Shown: positions 25,528-34,878, numbered from the stretch's first letter. The stretch is DNA of 49,469 nucleotides from Bacteroidales bacterium (GCA_026418905.1 JAOAAK010000011.1:1-49469); one strand, 5' to 3'. Numbers and translations: made by a program. Notes: generated by a model from the letters alone, not told the origin.

Positions 25528-26619
25528 TCAAACACTTAAATCAATAACACATTGTTTATAAATTTGATAGGTCGTGTCTCTCTCTACGGCCAAAAAACCA
25601 GCATCTTTAATCAGTTGAACAATGTCGTTGAGAGATAAATGTGTTTTTTTCATTGATCCTGTGCGTTGGTAAATAACGGTAGAAGTAAATATGGTTCCGT
25701 CTAGGTCATCAGCTCCATAGAGCAAAGCTATTTGGGCAGTGTCGATGCCAAGTGATGGCCAGTAAGCTTTAAGATGTGGGATATTGTCGAGAAAAAGGCG
25801 AGCAATAGCAAAAGTTTTCATGATCTCGATGATGTTGATGCGAGTTTTCTTTTCCGGACTTCTAAAGAGCAGAGGAATGAATGCATGAAAACCATGAGTT
25901 TCATCTTGTAAAGAACGAACGAGACTCAAGTGATGAATCCGTTCTTTGATGGTTTCTCCAAGGCCCATGAGCATGGTAGCGTTTGAAGGAATATCGAGTT
26001 GGTGGGCTGTTTTATGTATGTTGAGCCATTCTCTTGCAGAAAGTTTTTCGGGAAAAAAATCTTGTCTGATTTTTTCATCGAAAAGTTCTGCTCCACCTCC
26101 GGGTATGGCATTAAGACCTGCATCTTTTAGTTCCGTCAAAAGATCTTTTAAAGAGATTTTTTCTTTTTCGGAAAGGTATTGAAGCTCAATAGCTGTTAAA
26201 GCCTTAATGGATATGTGAGGAAAAAGTTTTTTAATTTTTCGAAAAAGACTTTTATAGTATTGAAGATCGAGGTCTGGAATAATTCCACCTGTGATATGAA
26301 CTTCAGTAATTTGGTCGGCTACACTTTTAATACGTTGTATAATTTCTGTTTCTGAAAGGATATAACCATCCTGCGGATGATTAGCTCGAAAATAACAAAA
26401 AGTACAATGATGTATGCAATAATTGGTTGGCTCTATGTGAATGTTGCGGTTAAAAAAAACGTAATTTCCTGAAATTTCTTTTTTGCGTCGCAATGAAAGA
26501 AAAGATAATTCATGCAAAGAGAAATTTTCGAACATCCAAAAAACTTCGTCTTCGGTAAGACGAATTCCTGTTTCGATTTTGTTTTTTATGTCATATGTTG
26601 CGAAATCCATGTTTTTCAT
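25528..26619 (-). CDS. mqnE: Aminodeoxyfutalosine synthase MqnE (radical SAM)
   Basis: A radical SAM enzyme of the futalosine route to menaquinone, adding SAM to the enolpyruvyl group of 3-[(1-carboxyvinyl)oxy]benzoate. The iron-sulfur motif is CIHHCTFC (Cys68, Cys72, Cys75 from this start), preceded by RNIHIEPTNY. PGGGAELF, SNATMLMGLGET and the LQDETHGFHAFIPL segment match MqnE better than MqnC, whose motif is TTATM. The frame is open up to 26658, but I choose the ATG at 26619 (or 26610) because longer forms would overlap the upstream gene by 68 bases and add residues not typical of the family. Last gene of the purB operon; 363 residues. Confidence 0.87.
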   Translation of the reverse strand: MKNMDFATYDIKNKIETGIRLTEDEVFWMFENFSLHELSFLSLRRKKEISGNYVFFNRNIHIEPTNYCIHHCTFCYFRANHPQDGYILSETEIIQRIKSVADQITEVHITGGIIPDLDLQYYKSLFRKIKKLFPHISIKALTAIELQYLSEKEKISLKDLLTELKDAGLNAIPGGGAELFDEKIRQDFFPEKLSAREWLNIHKTAHQLDIPSNATMLMGLGETIKERIHHLSLVRSLQDETHGFHAFIPLLFRSPEKKTRINIIEIMKTFAIARLFLDNIPHLKAYWPSLGIDTAQIALLYGADDLDGTIFTSTVIYQRTGSMKKTHLSLNDIVQLIKDAGFLAVERDTTYQIYKQCVIDLSV

Positions 26620-27298
26620 ACATAAAGAGGTGAATGATGTAAATTCCTGCAAGAACACTTCCTATGGTGGAAAACACGTGCCAGAGCCAATGAGTACCGA
26701 TGGGCATAGAATTAAGAGAGATATCGTCTAACCAGCGAAAGAATAAGCTTATCACGAACATGATCATAGCTCCAATAAGGAATGATAGTTTATAAAAATG
26801 GGTCTTATAGGCAACCCAACATAAGGGCAATCCCATAGCAATTCCTACAATAGCATAACTCACATTGATAGCCAGTTGAAGTGGTAACAACTCGAAAACA
26901 GTCATTCTACTGAGAATAAAAAAGATCAAAATCAAGATGGTAAGCCAACTGCGGTGGGTGATTTTTTGCCAAAAATGGAAACTTATAGCAAGTGTAAGAA
27001 CGAACATAGGCATGACGTCTAGCCACATGATCCATCGATGTGCGCGAAACGCATGATAGAACGTACTTCCTAATCCTCCCAAAAAAAGAAGGGGTATAAA
27101 AACAAATTGCATAAAAGGAAAAGAAATTCTTTTTTTTCGTAAGTAGATGTAGATTAAGAAAGCACCTACTATAAAAAGAAGAGAGCTATAAGCATTCCAA
27201 GGTTCTACTATGAAAGAGTTTTCTCCTCTTTGAAGATAAAGCCATGTTTCACGATATATAGGCCCATGATCTTTTGAAAAAATACCAGAGTCCATCAT
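26591..27298 (-). CDS. Ceramidase-like (CREST superfamily) membrane hydrolase
   Basis: A 235-residue protein with about seven membrane helices. It resembles the alkaline ceramidase family (PF05875). The N-terminal ENSFIVEPWNAYSSLLF matches the EP.N..S start of the family, and the expected active-site residues are in place: Ser78 and His82 in GSTFYHAF, Asp94 in WLDVMPM, and His203 and His207 in THWLWH. In the family the three histidines bind zinc and the enzyme hydrolyses an amide in a lipid. The substrate here is unknown; Bacteroidota often make sphingolipids, so a ceramide is possible. It overlaps purB by 4 bases and mqnE by about 29. Confidence 0.78.
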   Translation of the reverse strand: MMDSGIFSKDHGPIYRETWLYLQRGENSFIVEPWNAYSSLLFIVGAFLIYIYLRKKRISFPFMQFVFIPLLFLGGLGSTFYHAFRAHRWIMWLDVMPMFVLTLAISFHFWQKITHRSWLTILILIFFILSRMTVFELLPLQLAINVSYAIVGIAMGLPLCWVAYKTHFYKLSFLIGAMIMFVISLFFRWLDDISLNSMPIGTHWLWHVFSTIGSVLAGIYIIHLFMYEKHGFRNI

Positions 27299-28644
27299 GA
27301 ACCGTATTTCTTCAAAAAACCAATATAATTAAAAGGCGTGATGTTTTTAAGTTCTTCTTTCACTTCGTTAGAAACGGGGAGGGTGTCGATCCAACGATGG
27401 ATTGATTGCTGATCAAGCTGACGATTACCTCTCGCAAGTTGCTTGAGTGTATCGTACGCATTTGGGAATCCTTCCCTGCGAAGGATGGTCTGAATAGCTT
27501 CGGTGATAACTTCCCAGTGGACGGTAAGGTCTTCTTTTATTCTATCTTGATTAACTTCAAGTTTTTTCAATCCTCTGAGCAAAGCTTTATATGCAATAAG
27601 ACTATGGGCAAATGGTACCCCTATGTTTCGAATAACAGTCGAATCTGTCAGGTCTCGCTGCAGTCTTGAAACTGGAAGTTTCTCAGCCAACAATGAAAAC
27701 AAAGCGTTGGCCACGTACAAATTACCTTCAGAGTTTTCGAAGTCTATAGGATTAATCTTGTGAGGCATAGTAGATGAGCCCACTTCTTCATCTACTTTTT
27801 TCAGAAGGAAATAGTCTTGCATGATGTATAACCAAATATCTTTGTTCAAGTCAATCAATACGGTATTCCACGAAGCCATTTTTTTCAGAAATAAACAAAG
27901 GGTATCGTAATGTTCGATTTGTGTAGTCCATTGTTGACGCTTGAGAGAAAAAGTTCTTTCGAGGAATGAATTTGCCCAAAGGACCCAGTCAATTTCAGGA
28001 AATGCCGCATAGTGTGCATTGAAATTCCCAACGGCACCACCAAATTTAGTCGTGAAAAGATGTTGGTCCAATTGAGTAAGAATATTTTGCAGTCGTTCAG
28101 CAAATACCATCCATTCTTTGCCTAATGTGGTAGGAGAAGCTGGTTGACCATGGGTTCTACTCAGCATGCATATATTAAGCCATGAATGAGCTTGACTGGT
28201 AAGTAGTTCGATGAGTTCTCTCATAATAGGTAGCATAATTTGTTCGAAGGCATTTTTAACCATGAGAGTGAAAGCTACGCTGTTTACGTCCTGAGAAGTC
28301 AGTCCAAAATGAATCCATTCTTTAACTGACGTAAGGCCTAATTCATCAAACTTCTGACGAAGGTATATTTCGACTGCTTTAACGTCGTGATTAGTAGTTT
28401 TTTCAATGATTTTAATATTCTCAAATTCCTTTTGGTCGAATTTGTCAAGTAAGGAGCGAAGTTGATGTTCATCTTCATCCTTTAAAGAAATATGTTGAGG
28501 AATTGTTTTTTTCAGGTTTATAAAATATTCGATTTCTATTTGAATTCTATATTTGGTTAGGGCAAATTCGGAAAAATACGACGACAAATCCTTTGTAAGC
28601 GAATAATATCTCCCATCAACAGGTGAAATGGATAAATGATGCAT
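27295..28644 (-). CDS. purB: Adenylosuccinate lyase
   Basis: A 449-residue fumarase/aspartase-superfamily enzyme that cleaves SAICAR and adenylosuccinate in purine synthesis. Seen: the N-terminal ISPVDGRYYSLT, the TNHDVKAVE helix, GLTSQDVNSVA, RTHGQPASPTTLGKE, and the mobile signature loop GSSTMPHKINPIDFENSEG. The PVDGRY start and length match the E. coli-type PurB. First gene of an operon with the ceramidase-like gene and mqnE. The promoter sits right at the start, so the leader is very short. Confidence 0.95.
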   Translation of the reverse strand: MHHLSISPVDGRYYSLTKDLSSYFSEFALTKYRIQIEIEYFINLKKTIPQHISLKDEDEHQLRSLLDKFDQKEFENIKIIEKTTNHDVKAVEIYLRQKFDELGLTSVKEWIHFGLTSQDVNSVAFTLMVKNAFEQIMLPIMRELIELLTSQAHSWLNICMLSRTHGQPASPTTLGKEWMVFAERLQNILTQLDQHLFTTKFGGAVGNFNAHYAAFPEIDWVLWANSFLERTFSLKRQQWTTQIEHYDTLCLFLKKMASWNTVLIDLNKDIWLYIMQDYFLLKKVDEEVGSSTMPHKINPIDFENSEGNLYVANALFSLLAEKLPVSRLQRDLTDSTVIRNIGVPFAHSLIAYKALLRGLKKLEVNQDRIKEDLTVHWEVITEAIQTILRREGFPNAYDTLKQLARGNRQLDQQSIHRWIDTLPVSNEVKEELKNITPFNYIGFLKKYGS

Positions 28645-28651
28645 TTTTTTG

Positions 28652-28681
28652 CAAACCTATCATTTTTTCAAATATGATCAA
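28652..28681 (-). promoter_or_regulatory. Promoter of the purB operon
   Basis: On the minus strand: TTG (28681-28679), a 19-base spacer and an exact TAGGTTTG (28659-28652), 7 bases before the purB ATG. The message would be almost leaderless. Confidence 0.6.
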
Positions 28682-29033
28682 AAACCATTAAAATTTAGTT
28701 GTTTTGATGATATGAATTTGGGTTCGGATAAATTCAGAAAAAAACTTTCAATTAATTTTTTCTTAATTTTTTTGACATATCAATTTTTCATGCTCTTGAA
28801 GTTGTATACTTCATTCTGAGAAAAAAAATTGTTTCAAAAATTCCAATTAAGAAATAAAATCAATTTCAGTGTAATACATTAGTTGAAAAACACAAAATGT
28901 GTTATTAATTTTCTTGAATCAAATCTTTTTTATGTTTTGGTTTGTGGATTTTTTTGATGAGCATGGGCATATAGGTGGAGAAGAACAAGTTCAAGAGTAA
29001 TATCGTATAGCCTAAAAGAGTCTTAATTTTTTT

Positions 29034-29041
29034 TATTTTTG
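29034..29041 (+). promoter_or_regulatory. Candidate -7 box of tRNA-Arg
   Basis: A TATTTTTG box ends 6 bases before the mature tRNA 5' end. That would place the start of transcription at or next to the tRNA itself. No -33 TTG is seen. Confidence 0.4.
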
Positions 29042-29047
29042 CAACGT

Positions 29048-29119
29048 GGCCCCGTAGTTCAATGGATAGAACGGAAGTTTCCTAAACTTCAAATACAGGT
29101 TCGATTCCTGTCGGGGCTA
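29048..29119 (+). tRNA. tRNA-Arg (anticodon CCT)
   Basis: A full cloverleaf can be drawn by hand: acceptor GGCCCCG/CGGGGCT with a G-U first pair, D stem GTTC/GAAC, anticodon stem GAAGT/ACTTC with loop TTCCTAA (anticodon CCT, reading AGG), and T stem ACAGG/CCTGT with loop TTCGATT. The discriminator is A and CCA is not encoded. 72 bases. Confidence 0.95.
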
Positions 29120-29316
29120 CAAGCTAATGCTTCTTCCACTTACATGTAATTATTTTTGTTAGGTTAATTTATTTTCGCTAAATAATTTTCGCTGTAATAT
29201 TCAATTGTTGCGAAAAACCTCTGATTAAATTGTTCAATAATTACTTTTTTTAATTCATGGTTTTATAAATGACGATATAGTCTTTTATATCTCGAAACTT
29301 CATAACTGATGTAGCT

Positions 29317-29344
29317 TCTACTCATGCCTATCTACTCATGCCTA
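29317..29344. repeat. Two tandem copies of a 14-base unit
   Basis: TCTACTCATGCCTA occurs twice in direct succession without mismatch. A replication-slippage duplication is the simplest reading. Confidence 0.8.
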
Positions 29345-29414
29345 TATTGTAGTGATAATTTAACTAATTTTTTCATTAATTTTTTTAAAAGTATGACAAT
29401 GTACAAAATTTATT

Positions 29415-29422
29415 TATTTTTG
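29415..29422 (+). promoter_or_regulatory. -7 box of the 29431 gene
   Basis: Exact TATTTTTG, 8 bases before the ATG, implying a leaderless or nearly leaderless message. No -33 element at the usual distance. Confidence 0.5.
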
Positions 29423-29430
29423 TTTAAAAA

Positions 29431-29862
29431 ATGAGAACATTACTTCTTCATCGATATTTTTTATGGTTTTTATTTGCGTTGACTTCAGTTGTTACATTTT
29501 TTGAATGTTTATGGTTTTTTCAGGATGTTGTGTTTAATCCTGATTTTGAATCTACGGTTAAAATATTTGCTTCCAAAATTTCACCTGCTAAGATTTATGC
29601 TTTATTTTGGGGTGCTTTTATCATGTTCATGGTTAAATGGATAGGAGCTTTGTTAATGGCCTTGAGAAAATACTGGGGGTATTTTCTTTACCTGGTGCCT
29701 AATGTGCTTGCGCTACTTTTAGCACTTTATATTTTAGTTGTGTGGAATATTTTCAATTGGCAACCATTTGTATTTTTAATAGGAACAATAATGTTCATGG
29801 TTTCATATACCTACTTGTATTTCTTTTTCAAAAGAAAATCCCATAATGACCAAATAAATTAA
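29431..29862 (+). CDS. Small four-helix membrane protein
   Basis: A 143-residue protein with four predicted membrane helices (about 9-31, 52-75, 82-103, 110-132), a short basic start and a charged C-terminal tail. No conserved catalytic or transport motif was recognised, and I cannot name the family. The exact -7 box close upstream and the regular helix pattern favour a real gene. It stands alone after tRNA-Arg, with no operon partner. Confidence 0.7.
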   Translation: MRTLLLHRYFLWFLFALTSVVTFFECLWFFQDVVFNPDFESTVKIFASKISPAKIYALFWGAFIMFMVKWIGALLMALRKYWGYFLYLVPNVLALLLALYILVVWNIFNWQPFVFLIGTIMFMVSYTYLYFFFKRKSHNDQIN

Positions 29863-30357
29863 GTAACTTTTGATTCTTTCTTTGTTCTATTGTCGAAAAT
29901 CAGAAAGTAACAATCTCATGATCAAGAAGTTTTCAGATAAATTCATATTTGATGGATTGATTATTACTTAGTTTTTGCATATGACAACAATAGTGTCTCT
30001 GATAGTTTAGATACGGATGCTTTTTATCCATATCAACGATTTTGAAAAATACGTAAGCTGTAACATTTGTGAGGTGAAATATTGTTTCTCTTTTGCATTG
30101 TATCCGTCATAACTTTGTGAAATTTCGAAGAATATTCGATGGTTAAACTTACTTTTGTGTTTCTCGCTAAACTTTTTTAGTCTGATGGTGTTGTCCCAGA
30201 AGTGTTAGTGATTAGCTTGCATGATGAACTTAAGTGGATTAAAAGCTTCCTTTGTTGTTGCAGGTACGATGAAGCTGATGGAGTAATGGAACAAATAAAT
30301 GTGATGTCAGTTTTGTAATATTTTTAGAGTCAAAAAAACATTGTACAAATCAAAATT
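29863..30357. other. Gap between convergent genes
   Basis: No gene, hairpin terminator or repeat was recognised. It separates the 29431 membrane gene from the convergent cargo gene. Composition around 30180-30300 is less AT-rich than the rest and could be a decayed gene, but no family can be read from it. Confidence 0.45.
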
Positions 30358-32361
30358 TTATCGTATCAAAATAACCGGACCATTTTTCTTAAACTGGGTA
30401 CCATCAGGAAAAGTCATAAGAATCTGATAAATATAGGCTCCGGGTGGAGCACTTTTACCGTCGTTGATGCCGTTCCAACAATCATCGAGAGATGTAGTTT
30501 CAAACATCAATTCTCCCCAACGATTGAAAATCTGTAATAAATACGTAGCCTTATCTACAAATACTCCAAACACACACCATGTCTTGTTATATCCTTCTGG
30601 TGAAAAGGCTTGGGGTACAAAAAGCCTGGGCCATTGTCGTACGTAAGCAATGTTGGAAAATACGGTATCTTGAAACCCAAAAGGATTTAAATTGTTTTCT
30701 ACAGCCATGAGGCGATAGGTAAAATAACCATCTGTTTCGTTCCATAAGGAGACATCATCTTGGAAAGAGTTAAAGGTGGGATCCAGCTCCAGAACTAAAG
30801 TATCAATGTAATGTGTGGGAGTTTTTATGAGGTAAAGATGTGAAAAACCATTCCATCCTTCATATAAGTTCCATTCAAGGTTATTCATGAGTTGTTCGCC
30901 GGGATAAGCCTTTAGGAACATTGTTCTAACTACGTTGGAACTAACATGCTCAATTCCACAGATGTCGGTGGTAGTGATTTTGTAATAAACTGGTCGTTCG
31001 TTGGCTATTTTATTTTCGTCAATCCAACTGTAGTGACCAGAAGGATGATAAGGGATCTCATTTAACAATTTCCATTGGTACTTGTCGAGAGAAGAGTAGA
31101 TTTTACAGCTGGAAATGGTGGTATATGGATCGACGAACCATGAAAGTTGAGTAGATCCATCCGGGAAAACAGTTGCTTTTCGGAGATAAACAAATTGTGG
31201 CAAAGGGGGAAGGTTTACATCAAAGCAAATTTCATTAGAAGATGAGCTTTTTCCAAGTTGTTTGGCTCTAATGAAGTAGCAGTAGGTTCCTTGAGATACA
31301 TGAAGCGAGTCTGTATAATAAAGTTGCTGGGTACTGTCGACCAATGTATATGATGAACTGTTTATTTTGCGGTAAACAAGATATTTGACTGCCGTCCATG
31401 CATGATATGCACTCCATTGCAAAAAAACTTTGCGCTGGCAGGAATCATAGGATGCTTTGAGAAGAATGGTTGAATGGGGTGATGAAATAGGACTAATACG
31501 ATGACATGAATCGAAAGATGCTATGGCGTAGGTCTCAACTTGAGAATTGGCTTGTGAAGATGTATTGACATAGGATGTATTAAACCTCCCCCAGACGGTA
31601 TCTATAGGAACCCACGCCATTGAAGAAAAGAAATAAATGACGTAACCACGAGTATCGGTCGAAGGTGAGGGATGCCAACCAATCAAAGCATGCCCAACCG
31701 GATTTTGTATGCTAACGCTGTCGATTCCGGGATTAACAGGTGGAATGAGGTTTTGAAAAACTCCACCAGAAAGCGAGGAAATAGAAACACAGCCGCTTTG
31801 ATCTTGCACTTGAATACGATATGTAATGCTGTCATGACAGACGGTAATGGTGTCGGTATGTTGAGTGTTTGTTGTTGTGGCAAGGATGTTCCAGTCATTT
31901 TGGGGATATTCCATCCAGATTTGGTAGGAAGAATGTGTATTTAAAAGTGGGGCATGTAGGGGATTCCATTGGAGAAGAGCTATGCCATTCATGGGATTGA
32001 TGACTGATAGTTTCATGGTCGCTAGAGTGTCGGATGAAATAGAGTATTGGAAATTAGGAGCATTATACCTGGTAACAAGATAATAATACTTGATTTGATT
32101 TTGTGCAGAAGCACCCACATGGATATAAGAGAGTTGGTTGTAATTGCTAATTTGGTCTACTAGAACGAAAGGCCCTGTTGGTTGGGCAGAAGAATAAATC
32201 AAATATGCATCAAAAATAAAAGTTGGATCAGCGGGTGGCAGCCAAGAAAGACGAACGTCACCGTTGGGCAAAACCTCAATGCATCGAAAAGAAGGAGGAT
32301 CCAACCCAACCAAAGAGTATGATATAACCATGAAAAAGAAAACACAAACTTTTCTCATCAC
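30358..32361 (-). CDS. Secreted fibronectin-type protein with type B (CHU_C) sorting domain
   Basis: A 667-residue exported protein with a signal peptide (about 1-19). The body holds several fibronectin type III-like repeats, each with a pattern like the first one (VRLSWLPPADPTFIFDAYLIYSS), and later ALLQWNP, ALIGWHPSP, VFLQWSAY and TQLSWFVDP, roughly 100 residues apart. The last 85 residues form a type B sorting domain: VPQAFSPEGYNKTW, LLQIFNRWGELMFE, CWNGINDGKSAPPGAYIYQI. The usual TPNGDG motif is altered to SPEGYN. Predicted passenger of the type IX system. It overlaps the upstream M16 gene by 4 bases, so peptidases and passenger share an operon. Confidence 0.83.
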   Translation of the reverse strand: MMRKVCVFFFMVISYSLVGLDPPSFRCIEVLPNGDVRLSWLPPADPTFIFDAYLIYSSAQPTGPFVLVDQISNYNQLSYIHVGASAQNQIKYYYLVTRYNAPNFQYSISSDTLATMKLSVINPMNGIALLQWNPLHAPLLNTHSSYQIWMEYPQNDWNILATTTNTQHTDTITVCHDSITYRIQVQDQSGCVSISSLSGGVFQNLIPPVNPGIDSVSIQNPVGHALIGWHPSPSTDTRGYVIYFFSSMAWVPIDTVWGRFNTSYVNTSSQANSQVETYAIASFDSCHRISPISSPHSTILLKASYDSCQRKVFLQWSAYHAWTAVKYLVYRKINSSSYTLVDSTQQLYYTDSLHVSQGTYCYFIRAKQLGKSSSSNEICFDVNLPPLPQFVYLRKATVFPDGSTQLSWFVDPYTTISSCKIYSSLDKYQWKLLNEIPYHPSGHYSWIDENKIANERPVYYKITTTDICGIEHVSSNVVRTMFLKAYPGEQLMNNLEWNLYEGWNGFSHLYLIKTPTHYIDTLVLELDPTFNSFQDDVSLWNETDGYFTYRLMAVENNLNPFGFQDTVFSNIAYVRQWPRLFVPQAFSPEGYNKTWCVFGVFVDKATYLLQIFNRWGELMFETTSLDDCWNGINDGKSAPPGAYIYQILMTFPDGTQFKKNGPVILIR

Positions 32362-33623
32362 GAGGTAACAATCAAAATTTTAAGTTCATCGGGTTGAAGG
32401 TACTGATTGGCAACTTTAAGTAACTTGTCTGGATCCATATGATCTACCTCATTCCAAAAATATTTTCCGTATGAGAGAGGATCAACATCATGTTTGTACA
32501 AAGAGACAAAATATTGCGTGGTAGTGAACTCATTTTCAAAATTCGAAAGATATACCCCTTTGATATAATTTTTCACTTTAGTCAGTTCTTTTAGTGGAAC
32601 TTTTTCATCTAATAAACGTTGAATTTCGTGGAAAATTTCATTAATAGCATCTTGAGTTTTTTCTTTGTTTACGGTGGAATAAATAGCCCAGAAAGATAAT
32701 GTTTTGTGCGAAGTTATATCTGAATAGATGCCATAAGTGTATCCTTTAGTTTCACGTATGTTTTTCATGAGTCGACTGCCAAAATAACCACCTAAAACTA
32801 CGTTAAGGAAGTAAAATGCTGGATAATCGGGATGCTTGAAAGTTATGGTGGGTTTTCCTAAAATAATAGCCGATTGGGCAGATTCGGGAACATAATCGAT
32901 TTTTTCTTTTTCCTTAGTGGGATGGCAAATAAGAATTTGTTCTTCATGAGATGTGGTATTTTGAGCAGCTTTAACAAGTGGGGTAAAGTCTACTTTATCT
33001 ATGCAGGAAGGATCTCCGGTGAAAAATATTTGAATTTTATCCCATGGGTAATGATGATAAAATGCATGAAGATCAGAAGTGCCGACATGAAGAAAATCTT
33101 CATCTGTGGTGGGTTTAAATGCTATATGCTGATCGCCAAAAAGTAAGGAGGGGAAAAGGGTACGTGCTTTAAACATGGGTTTACGAATTTTAATCATAAA
33201 ATCTTGTCGATGTTGTTGAAGAAGTGTATGAAGTTCCTTCTCGGGAAACACCGAGTTGAAAAGACATTCAAAAAAAAGATTCATCACGGGTTCGACATTG
33301 TTTTTTATCGTAGCTATAGAAAAAATAGTGTGTTCTAAGGATGTGTGAATGTTGATTTCAGAAGCGAGCTTGTCAAATTCAAAAGCTATTTCGCTCGATG
33401 TCTTCCTATTGGTTCCTTCCAATAACATTAATGCCGTGAAACTTGCTTGAAGTAATTTTTTTTCATTTTTTTTCCCAATGGGTAAAACAAAGATAAACTG
33501 AGCAAAATCTCCCTCATACGGTAGGAGATGTAGAGTAAGGTTCTCATCTATTTTAAGCTTCTGGGGAACAGAAGGTTCGAAATAAGAAATTGGAATCAAT
33601 GAAGGTTTTGAATTGTGTTTCAT
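32358..33623 (-). CDS. M16-family protein lacking the HxxEH zinc site
   Basis: A 421-residue insulinase-like protein. The zinc motif is absent: where HxxEH is expected the sequence reads TALMLLEG. The C-terminal half keeps the substrate-binding GYFGSRLMKNIRETKGYTYGI segment with its R...Y pair. This is the non-catalytic partner of a two-gene M16B peptidase, as in processing-peptidase-like pairs. The frame is open to 33776 but the start is taken at ATG 33623, 8 bases after the stop of the catalytic gene; upstream codons lie inside that gene. No signal peptide is visible, so a cytoplasmic location is likely. Confidence 0.85.
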   Translation of the reverse strand: MKHNSKPSLIPISYFEPSVPQKLKIDENLTLHLLPYEGDFAQFIFVLPIGKKNEKKLLQASFTALMLLEGTNRKTSSEIAFEFDKLASEINIHTSLEHTIFSIATIKNNVEPVMNLFFECLFNSVFPEKELHTLLQQHRQDFMIKIRKPMFKARTLFPSLLFGDQHIAFKPTTDEDFLHVGTSDLHAFYHHYPWDKIQIFFTGDPSCIDKVDFTPLVKAAQNTTSHEEQILICHPTKEKEKIDYVPESAQSAIILGKPTITFKHPDYPAFYFLNVVLGGYFGSRLMKNIRETKGYTYGIYSDITSHKTLSFWAIYSTVNKEKTQDAINEIFHEIQRLLDEKVPLKELTKVKNYIKGVYLSNFENEFTTTQYFVSLYKHDVDPLSYGKYFWNEVDHMDPDKLLKVANQYLQPDELKILIVTS

Positions 33624-33630
33624 CTCAGAT

Positions 33631-34869
33631 TCATTTGTCGAGGGGTTCATACAAAATTTCGGAGCAGTTGTGTTCTGAAAAAATTTGCTGGGCAACTTCG
33701 ATGATCGCGTCACGAGTAATAGATTGATAGATCTGATTTTGTCTGAGGAGTAAAGACCAATCACCAAGTAGTTCAAAAAAAGCTAACTGTACAGCTCTTT
33801 CTTGCATAGACACGAGTGAAGAAGAAAAGACAAATTGATGTTGATTAATTGCTTTTATAAGTTCATCGTCAGAGAAATTCCCTTCACAAATTGCATGTAA
33901 TTCTTTGTCAAGTGCAGTTAAAGCTTGATTCCATGATACATTTTCCCTCAGTTCACCGACAATATAAAACAGTCCAGGATCGATATCGCCACCTACGTAA
34001 GCTGAAATACTCGAAAAAATGGGATTGTCCTTAACAAGGTGTTGTTCGAGTCGGCCAGATCTACCTTCCGACAAAAGATCAGATATAAGGTCGCAAACAA
34101 CATATTGAGGATCCATCCGGGAAGGCATGTGATATGCTCGATAAACAGCTCTAAAGGGTACATTTTCTTTTAAGATTTTCTGTCGCTTTTCTGTTTGGCT
34201 TGGTTCAGCAGGTAAGGGTAAATGAATAGTTCGATTTTTTCGTATGTCACCAAACCAGTATTCAATTTTTTTGAATACTTCTTCGGGATCGATCGGACCG
34301 ATATAAACTAAAATGGCATTATCAGGATTATACCATTTTTCATAAAATGTTTGAACATCCTGCAAAGTAGCACGTTCAATGTGATTTAGTTCAAGTCCAA
34401 TGGTGGGCCAGCGATAAGGATGAACTTGATAAGAGAGTTTTCTTAGTTCGTGCGAAGCTCTGCCATAAGGTGCATTCAAATATCTTTGCTTAAATTCTTC
34501 GATGACCACTTGTTTTTGAATAGTAAGTTTTTCTTCGTTGATAGCAAGATCATTCATCCTATCGGATTCAGCCCATAATACCGTGTCCAAGTTGTTGCCT
34601 GGGAAACTTACGTAATAGTTGGTAAAATCGTTGTTAGTAAAAGCATTGTTTTCACCGCCAATTTCCTCAATTACATGATCATACTCATGAACATGCCGAC
34701 TACCTCCGAACATAAGATGTTCGAAAAGATGAGCAAAACCTGTTTTTTCAGGATCTTCATGCTTAGCTCCAACGTTGTAAAGAATATTAACATAAGAAAT
34801 AGGTGTGGATGTGTTTTTAGAAATAAGTACTTTTAGGCCATTGGAAAGGGTATGCTTAATGATGTTCAC
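33631..34869 (-). CDS. M16-family zinc peptidase (catalytic subunit)
   Basis: An insulinase-family peptidase of 412 residues from the GTG at 34869. The inverted zinc motif HLFEH is followed about 74 residues later by the VVIEEFKQ segment that provides the third ligand. NNAFTNNDFTNYY and the C-terminal LLSEGRSGRLEQHL complete the family pattern. The frame extends four codons further to a TTG (34881), but that TTG lies within an exact TAAATTTG promoter box, so the GTG in KVNIIKHTLSNGLKV is the better start. It pairs with the inactive subunit encoded 7 bases downstream. The substrate is unknown. Confidence 0.88.
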   Translation of the reverse strand: MNIIKHTLSNGLKVLISKNTSTPISYVNILYNVGAKHEDPEKTGFAHLFEHLMFGGSRHVHEYDHVIEEIGGENNAFTNNDFTNYYVSFPGNNLDTVLWAESDRMNDLAINEEKLTIQKQVVIEEFKQRYLNAPYGRASHELRKLSYQVHPYRWPTIGLELNHIERATLQDVQTFYEKWYNPDNAILVYIGPIDPEEVFKKIEYWFGDIRKNRTIHLPLPAEPSQTEKRQKILKENVPFRAVYRAYHMPSRMDPQYVVCDLISDLLSEGRSGRLEQHLVKDNPIFSSISAYVGGDIDPGLFYIVGELRENVSWNQALTALDKELHAICEGNFSDDELIKAINQHQFVFSSSLVSMQERAVQLAFFELLGDWSLLLRQNQIYQSITRDAIIEVAQQIFSEHNCSEILYEPLDK

Positions 34870-34878
34870 TTTTTTTTG

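Larger units (their letters stand above)
28645..29047. other. Gap between purB and tRNA-Arg
   Basis: Holds the purB promoter at its left end and a TATTTTTG-like box (about 29034-29041) immediately before the tRNA. No gene was recognised between them. Confidence 0.5.
29120..29430. other. Gap after tRNA-Arg
   Basis: No gene seen. It contains a perfect 14-base tandem duplication (29317-29344) and the -7 box of the next gene. No integrase or repeated tRNA end is present, so there is no sign of an island inserted at this tRNA within the window. Confidence 0.5.

Noticed and set aside
29048-29430. Integration site of a genomic island at tRNA-Arg
   Set aside because: No integrase and no repeated copy of the tRNA 3' end was found nearby.
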